A DNA stretch of 17,613 nucleotides from DASUFP01 sp036274495 (GTDB lineage: Bacteria > Bacteroidota > Bacteroidia > AKYH767-A > OLB10): positions 1 to 17,613 of the forward strand of contig DASUFP010000074.1 in assembly GCA_036274495.1 (NCBI GenBank), in the 5' to 3' direction. The notes beneath the pieces are model-generated. The model searched no databases. It had not been told where the DNA came from and was given only the letters and a program-made list of their open reading frames with translations. This document shows positions 1 to 4,672 of the stretch, piece after piece. Position 1 is the stretch's first letter; each line of letters starts with the position of its first letter. A program made the position numbers and the translations under genes.

Positions 1-99
1 TTGACCACCACTTAATTTGATTGAATTGCTGACAATACCTTCTTGTGAGAATATTTTGTTTGAAATTAGGGATAAAACTATTATGATAAATATTCGCAT
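1..99 (-). CDS. Secreted protein, N-terminal fragment cut by the window edge
   Basis: An ATG at 99 (read leftward) opens a frame with no stop for 33 codons up to the window edge. The first residues are MRIFIIIVLSLISNKIFSQ, a good Sec signal peptide: one positive charge, then a run of I, L and V, then a cleavage-like S-Q before EG. The product is therefore probably exported, but too little is visible to assign a family. The sequence is very AT-rich, like the neighbouring cassette gene at 310-1599 and unlike the chromosomal genes to the right. The start lies 38 bp from the hairpin element at 137-262 and the gene runs in the same direction as the other cassette genes and the integrase, so I infer it is the cargo of the next cassette. 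No clear ribosome binding site or promoter was seen. Confidence 0.55.
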   Translation of the reverse strand, partial: MRIFIIIVLSLISNKIFSQEGIVSNSIKLSGGQ

Positions 100-136
100 C
101 TATTTGATTTGGATAAAGATTTGTATTAATGGTGCA

Positions 137-262
137 TAACGGTTCGCGTATATGACTTGTGGCGGTTTTCGAAGCACTTTCCTGTCGGCTTGCACCAAAT
201 TTACTTAAAAGCACAAAGCTTGAATTTACCACTTTCCCCGCCATAAGTTATATACGCTGTTA
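137..262. repeat. attC-like hairpin element 1
   Basis: The left arm is TAAC (137-140), then a bulge GGTTC (141-145), then a 20-nt stem arm (146-165). The right arm (238-257) pairs with it along all 20 positions, two of them G-T wobbles. It is followed by a single T (258) and GTTA (259-262). The loop between the arms is 72 nt. This is the architecture of elements 2-4 with a different stem sequence: structure is conserved while sequence is not, which is typical of integron attC sites. Outside TAAC/GTTA the two flanks do not complement each other; the right flank instead complements the left flank of element 2, across the gene in between. Confidence 0.6.
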
Positions 263-309
263 GCGGCATTGTGCTGTTTATTCGCAGGGGACTGGCCAAA
301 AAGATATTT

Positions 310-1599
310 TTATGCATCCGAGTGGTTTACCAATGCGTAATAACTACCTAAGCGGTGCAACAACTGGAGGACTGACAACCATACTATGATTTCTACAATA
401 CCTGCCGGGGTTAAATGTGGGGTTGTCGTTTCAATCACAGCTTCATTAACTGACGCAGGGCTTGGAGATGCTGCTCGTGCAAGAAGTATTACTGCTGCAT
501 CTTTCTCAGATATAGCGGAATGTTTTTGCAGAGATGCCATCAATTCCTTGCAGCTTTTTACGTCAGTTGGCATTTTCATTCGGACAATTTGATTCAAGGT
601 CTCAAAAATTTCATTCCCAAGGTCTGGAGCAAAATTCATAATTATACTGCGAACCTCGGCAGAAAGTATATCGTTCGACACGACTCTGGAAAAAACATAT
701 CCAGCAAGGTTTTTTATTATCAGTCCAACTTCTGTTACTTCCTGATTTAAATTATCTCGAAGTACAGTGGTTAATGCGCGGATGACGCGAGGTTGTGCAA
801 TATTTTTTAGAATAGGAAAGGAGTGTCCGGTATTTTTTTGAAGATATTCAGTCGCTTGCGGGTAGCTTGCAGGAACATCTCTGGTCCATTTTTTTTCTAA
901 TCGAACTGCTCCGGGGGCCTGCCTTATTACCCGCAAATAAGTAAGTAAATTGTCGGACTTAAGGGTTGTCTTCTCTGTAATTTTATAGGTTCCGTTAACA
1001 TGTTTGCCAGGCTTCCAGCCGGTTTTGGATATAATATCCGCAGTATCATTAATAGCTTCCTGTTCAAGTTCAACCCCAATGGCATCCATAAATTTGTTTA
1101 GAAAGCCCATCATACTGATAGAATATACAATTGATTCCACTTCCGAAGGAGAGAAATATTCAGACATTGAATTACATTGAGTCAAGCTAAGCTCAACAGG
1201 TACCCTCGATAATCCTTCAGCCATAGCAACAATTGCCTGTTCTTTTGGCGAGTAGTTTCCTGTAATGGCCTCAATGCTTGCGCCTCTTCGCAATGCAAAA
1301 GAGCAGGTATGAGCCGAGCAATAAGGGCACTCGGCAGCTCTGCTGGATGTATACATGGCTAAGCCCATCGATGCCTTGAATGATTTCTTTCCGAAAATCG
1401 TATTCGGTAAATTGAACATATTAGGCACAAGAATATTATATGTTCTGAAGCCTGTTGGCCATATTTCTAAAATAGGGTCACAAGCGGGCACTACCCCTAT
1501 CAACTCCTTTACAAGAGCTAACATCGGATGATAATTCTTATGGAGTGTTTCAAAATTTACAGATGCATGTTTTAAACCGCTTGCGAGAGTGTTAGTCAT
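310..1599 (-). CDS. Two-domain carboxymuconolactone decarboxylase / AhpD-like protein
   Basis: This 429-aa cytoplasmic protein shows the redox-active signature of the CMD/AhpD superfamily: Glu90, Cys91-x-x-Cys94 and His97 in the stretch ECPYCSAHTCSFALRRGAS, followed by helices ending in MGFLNKFMDAIGVELE (about 164-179), also typical of the family. The C-terminal part (about 300-420) looks like a second helical CMD-like domain without the cysteines (segment AVILLARAASPSPASVNEAV). Family members are peroxidase or alkylhydroperoxidase-like thiol enzymes or decarboxylases; the substrate here is unknown. There are two residues between Cys94 and His97, where many AhpD proteins have three. It is the only gene between hairpin elements 1 and 2, is more AT-rich than the chromosomal genes, and has its own promoter-like sequence, as expected of a self-contained cassette. 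The upstream region is A/T-rich with no Shine-Dalgarno sequence. The superfamily call is fairly sure; the function is not. Confidence 0.8.
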   Translation of the reverse strand: MTNTLASGLKHASVNFETLHKNYHPMLALVKELIGVVPACDPILEIWPTGFRTYNILVPNMFNLPNTIFGKKSFKASMGLAMYTSSRAAECPYCSAHTCSFALRRGASIEAITGNYSPKEQAIVAMAEGLSRVPVELSLTQCNSMSEYFSPSEVESIVYSISMMGFLNKFMDAIGVELEQEAINDTADIISKTGWKPGKHVNGTYKITEKTTLKSDNLLTYLRVIRQAPGAVRLEKKWTRDVPASYPQATEYLQKNTGHSFPILKNIAQPRVIRALTTVLRDNLNQEVTEVGLIIKNLAGYVFSRVVSNDILSAEVRSIIMNFAPDLGNEIFETLNQIVRMKMPTDVKSCKELMASLQKHSAISEKDAAVILLARAASPSPASVNEAVIETTTPHLTPAGIVEIIVWLSVLQLLHRLGSYYALVNHSDA

Positions 1600-1627
1600 T
1601 ATTGTTATTTTATTTATTAATTAAAAT

Positions 1628-1658
1628 TAAAGCTAATCATCTATAGATGATTAACAAA
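1628..1658 (-). promoter_or_regulatory. Bacteroidetes-type promoter with a 20-bp palindrome in its spacer
   Basis: Read on the minus strand there is TTTG (1658-1655), a 19-nt spacer, and TAGCTTTA (1635-1628), seven of eight positions of the Bacteroidetes -7 consensus TAnnTTTG at the usual spacing. The spacer is almost entirely filled by a perfect 20-bp palindrome, TAATCATCTATAGATGATTA (1634-1653). The start codon of the 310-1599 gene is about 29 nt downstream. A dyad between the promoter boxes is a classic operator position, so this cassette gene may be repressed or activated by a dimeric regulator. The regulator is not identifiable. Confidence 0.5.
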
Positions 1659-1679
1659 ACAAGGCACATATTAGCATTG

Positions 1680-1766
1680 CCGCTAACGTTTCGCGGGTAG
1701 CCGACGGCAGCCGCCGCTGTTAAAGATAATAAATTCCGGCGGCTGTCGGCTACCCGCTGTTAGGGC
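1680..1766. repeat. attC-like hairpin element 2
   Basis: TAAC (1684-1687), bulge GTTTC (1688-1692), then stem arm GCGGGTAGCCGAC (1693-1705), which pairs perfectly with 1745-1757. A 3-nt one-sided bulge GGC (1706-1708) follows, then 8 more pairs (1709-1716 with 1737-1744) around a 20-nt loop. The right end is T (1758) and GTTAGGGC (1759-1766). All extra unpaired bases are on the left arm, which gives the site a polarity, as extrahelical bases do in attC. The left flank (CCGC before TAAC) and right flank (GGGC after GTTA) do not match each other, so the site looks assembled from the ends of two different cassettes. Confidence 0.65.
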
Positions 1767-1846
1767 CTGTTGGCGCTCTGTGAAATGACCCGTCCGCGGC
1801 ATCCCTCCGGCGCCAGCTTATATTTCCGGGATGCGGTAGCCTGTTT

Positions 1847-1954
1847 TTACCACTGAAGAAGGGGCTCTTTTGACTGGTGGTATTCAGCCTCACGGAAAAT
1901 ACCTGTCATCAAAATAAAAAAAGAAACCAAAAATAGTTTCCTCTCAAAAAGCAC
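1847..1954 (-). CDS. Possible small hydrophobic peptide, copy 1
   Basis: From a GTG at 1954 the frame is open for 35 codons to TAA; an internal ATG at 1909 would give 20 aa. The peptide would have a hydrophobic run KLFLVSFFILMTGIF followed by a charged tail ending in LLQW. The same frame is open in the two downstream copies, whereas the best plus-strand frame is broken at a different place in each copy. The strand matches the other cassette genes and the integrase. There is no ribosome binding site and no recognised family, so this could be a non-coding cassette. Confidence 0.3.
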   Translation of the reverse strand: MLFERKLFLVSFFILMTGIFREAEYHQSKEPLLQW

Positions 1955-2050
1955 ATGAATTCCACAGAACCGAGCTGAAGGCTACCGCGCACCGGAACCT
2001 TTAGCCAGGGCCTGCGTGTTTGTGCGACCGGGCCCTTTGCGGGCCAATGG

Positions 2051-2136
2051 GCCATAACGTTTCGCGGGTAGCCGACGGCAGCCCGCCTTGCTAATGTAAT
2101 AAAAAAAAGCGGCTGTCGGCTACCCGCTGTTAGGGC
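2051..2136. repeat. attC-like hairpin element 3
   Basis: TAAC at 2055-2058, bulge GTTTC, the same 13-bp stem GCGGGTAGCCGAC as element 2, a one-sided GGC bulge, a short inner stem and an A-rich loop (about 2090-2108), ending in T and GTTAGGGC (2129-2136). The flank left of TAAC is GGGCCA, one base different from the flank of element 4. It separates cassette copies 1 and 2. Confidence 0.65.
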
Positions 2137-2216
2137 CCGTTGGCGCTCAGCGAAATGACCCTCCGGCGAAACCCCTCCGGTGCCAGCTTATATTTCCGGG
2201 ATGCGGTAGCCTGTTT

Positions 2217-2324
2217 TTACCATTGTCGAAGGGGCTCTTTTGACTGGTAGTATTCATCCTCACGGAAAATACCTGTCATCAAAATAAAAAAAGAAACTAA
2301 AAATAGTTTCCTCTCAAAAAGCAC
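2217..2324 (-). CDS. Possible small hydrophobic peptide, copy 2
   Basis: Same frame as copy 1: GTG at 2324 or ATG at 2279, ending in TAA at 2217 (35 or 20 aa). Relative to copy 1 there are Ala-to-Asp, His-to-Tyr and Leu-to-Arg changes in the C-terminal tail and at least one silent change in the hydrophobic run. No stop has entered the frame. The coding claim rests only on this conservation and on strand orientation. Confidence 0.3.
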   Translation of the reverse strand: MLFERKLFLVSFFILMTGIFREDEYYQSKEPLRQW

Positions 2325-2417
2325 ATGAATTCCACAGAACCGATCTACCGGCTACCGCGCACCGGAACCTTTAGCCACGGCCTGCGTTTTTGTGCGGCCA
2401 GGCCTTTGCGGGCCAAT

Positions 2418-2505
2418 GGGCCCTAACGTTTCGCGGGTAGCCGACGGCAGCCCGCCTTGCTAATGTAATAAAAAAAAGCGGCTGTCGGCTACCCGCTGTT
2501 AGGGC
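2418..2505. repeat. attC-like hairpin element 4
   Basis: GGGCCC then TAAC (2424-2427), bulge GTTTC, the 13-bp stem shared with elements 2 and 3, the one-sided GGC bulge, an A-rich loop, then T and GTTAGGGC (2498-2505). It is almost identical to element 3 and separates cassette copies 2 and 3. Confidence 0.65.
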
Positions 2506-2585
2506 TTGTTGGCGCTCAGCGAAATGACCCTCCGGCGAAACCCCTCCGGCGCCAGCTTATATTTCCGGGATGCGGTAGCCTGTTT

Positions 2586-2648
2586 TTACCACTGTCGAAG
2601 GGGCTCTTGTGACTGATGGTATTCAGCCTCACGGAAAATACCTGTCAT
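2586..2648 (-). CDS. Possible small peptide, copy 3
   Basis: ATG at 2648 to TAA at 2586, 20 codons, differing from copy 1 by Lys-to-Gln and Leu-to-Arg in the tail. The frame is also open upstream, but the GTG used as a possible long start in copies 1 and 2 is GGG here (2691-2693), so only the 20-aa form has a start shared by all three copies. Low confidence that it is translated. Confidence 0.25.
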   Translation of the reverse strand: MTGIFREAEYHQSQEPLRQW

Positions 2649-2790
2649 CTGAATAATAAAAGAACCCAAAAATAGTTTCCTCTCAAAAAGCCCATGAATT
2701 CCACGGAACCGATCTACAGGCTACAGCGCACCGGAACCTTTAGCCACGGCCTGCGTGTTTGTGCGGCCAGGCCTTTGCGGGCCAATGGGC

Positions 2791-2870
2791 CCTAACTTAC
2801 TTATACCCGCCACATTGTTTCTGTTATGCAACGTATGGTTGTCGGATAGTCGAAGGTATATGGCGTGTTA
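2791..2870. other. Divergent terminal recombination site next to the integrase (attI-like candidate)
   Basis: The third cassette copy ends in GGGCCCTAAC (about 2787-2796), but what follows is not the GTTTC-GCGGG stem. Instead there is a weak dyad: TAAC (2793-2796) and TATACC (2802-2807) face GGTATA (2855-2860) and GTTA (2867-2870), with 5- and 6-nt unpaired segments between. It also contains GTTATGCA (2823-2830), the exact complement of the left flank of element 1 (TGCATAAC, 133-140). Its position between the array and the end of the integrase gene (2889) is where a primary attachment site could lie; it could equally be a decayed last cassette site. Confidence 0.4.
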
Positions 2871-2888
2871 TCAAAACTAAGTAAAGTG

Positions 2889-3989
2889 TCACAAACTATC
2901 AAATGGCGATGTTATGTTCTGGATGCTCCTGGTACTTACATGCGTGTATATCTCGGTCGTCCTGCTGCTCTTATGACCTAACAACTCCTGTATATACCGT
3001 AAATCGGTGCCGCTCTCCAGTAAATGAGTGGCGTAACTGTGTCGTAACCAGTGTAATGTGACAGGCTTGCGAATGCCCGCCTTCTCCACCGCTCTCCGTA
3101 ATACCTGCTGTAAACTCCGCGCCGAATACATTTCGCCACGCATCTGCCCCTCAAATAAATAAGTGCCCGGCTTATACATACGGTAGTACTCGCGCAACTT
3201 TGGCAGCAACTTCACACTTAACGGTACAATACGGTCCTTGTTGCCCTTTGCCATCCGTACAATAAGCAACATTCGCCTGCTGTCTACATCGGCCGGCTTC
3301 AAATGCAATAACTCGCTGCACCTTAACCCGCAACTGTAAATCATTATTAACATTAACTTGTGTTTTAAATTCACCGGCTGATCCAGTATCAAACCCACCT
3401 CCTCCTTGCTTAACACATTCGGTAAACGATGCTCCCTCCGGGGCCGGTGCAGCAAACCCGGATCCAACGTTTTGTTTTCAATTACCTGCAAATACAGTTT
3501 TAAAGCATTCACTATAAGATTTTGAAACGCCTGCGAATACCCCTTTTTTAATATGTATTCGTTATTAAACCGTATCAAATCTTCAACTGCTATTTCATCC
3601 GAATCAATCCCCTCCTTAAATCGTAAAAACGACTTTAACGATTCACAATAGGTCCTGATGGTGTTTTCGCTGTATCGTTTGCTCCTTAACCAACGTGCAA
3701 ACGTGTCCGCCTTAACACCAATTGCCTCCTCCCGCTCCATTGCCTCTCGGCTCCATGGCCGGCCGCTCTTGCTGATGCGCAATTGGTAACTGCCCGATAA
3801 CGCCTCCTTAAGTTTTAATAAACAGTCATGCGCCCATGGAAATTCCCATTGCCGGGCCGAAGGATTCCAGTGTGCACCCTCCATAACTTTTAACAAGTCG
3901 TAAATTTCCCTGTTGAAATGAAATCGCACCATTATGACTTTGCGGCCCTTTTGACGTCCAAAGTCAATGAAAACAATTGGTTTTGCCAT
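2889..3989 (-). CDS. Tyrosine recombinase (site-specific integrase), IntI/Xer-like
   Basis: This 366-aa DNA recombinase has all catalytic residues of the tyrosine recombinase family: Arg223 in GLRCSELLHL, Lys248 in AKGNKDR, His313 and Arg316 in HWLRHSYATHLL, His339 in LLGH, and nucleophile Tyr348 in IYTHV. A SAM-like core-binding domain spans about 90-175. Residues 1-75 form an extra N-terminal module (VRFHFNREIYDLLKVMEG then WNPSARQWEFP) that resembles the HARP-type motif known from SMARCAL1-like helicases; this is a resemblance seen by eye. The box-II region and the C-terminal ending SPFDSL are closer to integron integrases (which end in ...SPLDAL) than to XerC/XerD, but the extra segment IntI carries before box II is absent: only about 30 residues separate TYLFEGQ from HWLRH. 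The gene points into the hairpin array and stops 19 bp from its last site. No clear promoter was found in 3990-4146. Confidence 0.93.
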   Translation of the reverse strand: MAKPIVFIDFGRQKGRKVIMVRFHFNREIYDLLKVMEGAHWNPSARQWEFPWAHDCLLKLKEALSGSYQLRISKSGRPWSREAMEREEAIGVKADTFARWLRSKRYSENTIRTYCESLKSFLRFKEGIDSDEIAVEDLIRFNNEYILKKGYSQAFQNLIVNALKLYLQVIENKTLDPGLLHRPRREHRLPNVLSKEEVGLILDQPVNLKHKLMLIMIYSCGLRCSELLHLKPADVDSRRMLLIVRMAKGNKDRIVPLSVKLLPKLREYYRMYKPGTYLFEGQMRGEMYSARSLQQVLRRAVEKAGIRKPVTLHWLRHSYATHLLESGTDLRYIQELLGHKSSRTTEIYTHVSTRSIQNITSPFDSL

Positions 3990-4146
3990 TATAAAGAAAA
4001 GTATATAAGAAAAGCTCCTGTAAAGATTGCAAAAAAAAATAAAACGGCAATTTGTTTAGTGATGTAAATAGGAGTTACGGTAAATTACGGCAACAACTTA
4101 TGTGGTTACTATGCTTACCCGTTCTGCATCAGTACCGCGGTTTTAT

Positions 4147-4569
4147 CTAAATAGTTGCAATAACCTTTAACTCTATGGCAATTGGCGTTGGCAGACAGTT
4201 GATCTCAACAGTTGTGCGGCACGGATTGGCGTCTTTAAAATACGTTGCATACAATGCGTTGTATGTTGCAAAGTCGTCTTTCATGTTGGTGAGAAAAACG
4301 GTAACGTCAATCATTTTGTCCCACGACGAACCGGAGGCCTCCAAAATGGTTCTTACATTTTTGAACACCGAATGGCATTGTGCCGCTATATCATACGAAA
4401 CAATATTGCCCTGATCGTCAACTTCGACACCCGGAATTTTTTTTGTGCCGCGCTCACGGGGACCTACCCCCGATAAAAACAACAAATTACCTACTCTTCT
4501 GGCATGCGGATAGGCTCCTACCGGCTCCGGCGCATCCGAAGCATTAATGGCTGTGTTTTCGCTATTCAT
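4147..4569 (-). CDS. RidA (YjgF/UK114) family deaminase, 2-aminomuconate-deaminase-like
   Basis: This 140-aa protein is of family length. RidA proteins form trimers and hydrolyse reactive enamine/imine intermediates; the active-site arginine and the C-terminal glutamate are seen as Arg118 in NPCRTTVEI and Glu133 in IAIELKVIA. The N-terminal part (PVGAYPHARRVGNLLFLSG) and the central GVEVDDQGNI are closer to the 2-aminomuconate deaminase branch, which acts in the kynurenine/3-hydroxyanthranilate route of tryptophan breakdown, than to housekeeping RidA. No other gene of that pathway is in the window, so the substrate is an inference. It sits alone between the integrase and the lipoprotein gene on the same strand. 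The ATG at 4569 is the only plausible start. Confidence 0.88.
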   Translation of the reverse strand: MNSENTAINASDAPEPVGAYPHARRVGNLLFLSGVGPRERGTKKIPGVEVDDQGNIVSYDIAAQCHSVFKNVRTILEASGSSWDKMIDVTVFLTNMKDDFATYNALYATYFKDANPCRTTVEINCLPTPIAIELKVIATI

Positions 4570-4582
4570 GTTTTTGCAATTG

Positions 4583-4638
4583 GTCCCTTTAAGGGACGTT
4601 AAAGTATTTTATGTATGTCGCTGTTGTGTTCAAAAATA
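4583..4638 (-). promoter_or_regulatory. Putative ridA-family promoter and leader dyad
   Basis: On the minus strand TATTTTTG (4638-4631) matches the TAnnTTTG -7 consensus exactly, about 61 nt before the start codon; a matching -33 TTTG is not visible. Between it and the gene lies a perfect dyad, GTCCCTT-T-AAGGGAC (4583-4597), 14 nt from the ATG. It could be an operator or a small leader hairpin. Confidence 0.35.
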
Positions 4639-4672
4639 AAAAACAGCAGCTTCTAATCATCACACCTTGTTT

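Larger units (their letters stand above)
1759..2796. repeat. Three tandem copies of a ~369-bp cassette unit
   Basis: The segments beginning GTTAGGGC at 1759, 2129 and 2498 and ending in TAAC at 2058, 2427 and 2796 are near-identical direct copies, with periods of 370 and 369 bp. The second and third align over 299 bp without gaps with about 18 substitutions by my count. Copies are separated by hairpin elements 3 and 4. No ordinary-length gene is present; each copy contains a short minus-strand frame listed separately. This fills most of the roughly 1.3-kb gap between 1599 and 2889. The arrangement suggests repeated duplication of one cassette with later drift. Confidence 0.85.

Noticed and set aside
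1900..1945. Minus-strand terminator in the cassette (GGAAAC...GTTTC followed by a T tract; also in the other copies)
   Set aside because: The stem has only 5-6 pairs, is A/T-rich and is weakened in the third copy; it also falls inside the possible small ORF. Not supported enough to list.
1785..1958. A plus-strand reading frame (starting MTRPRHPSG in copy 1) that could run to 57 codons in the cassette copies
   Set aside because: It is interrupted at a different stop in every copy (1854, 2248, 2614), whereas the minus-strand frame is open in all three; the plus frame is probably a shadow or a decayed frame.
1680..2505. CRISPR array
   Set aside because: The repeats are about 86 bp, strongly palindromic and 369 bp apart, and the intervening sequences are near-identical copies rather than unique 30-40 bp spacers.
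2889..3989. Integrase of a prophage or conjugative element
   Set aside because: No phage, relaxase, excisionase or transposition genes are nearby, while a hairpin array is immediately adjacent.
4073..4090. Short direct repeat TTACGG-taaa-TTACGG upstream of the integrase
   Set aside because: Too short and isolated to call an operator or a recombination site.
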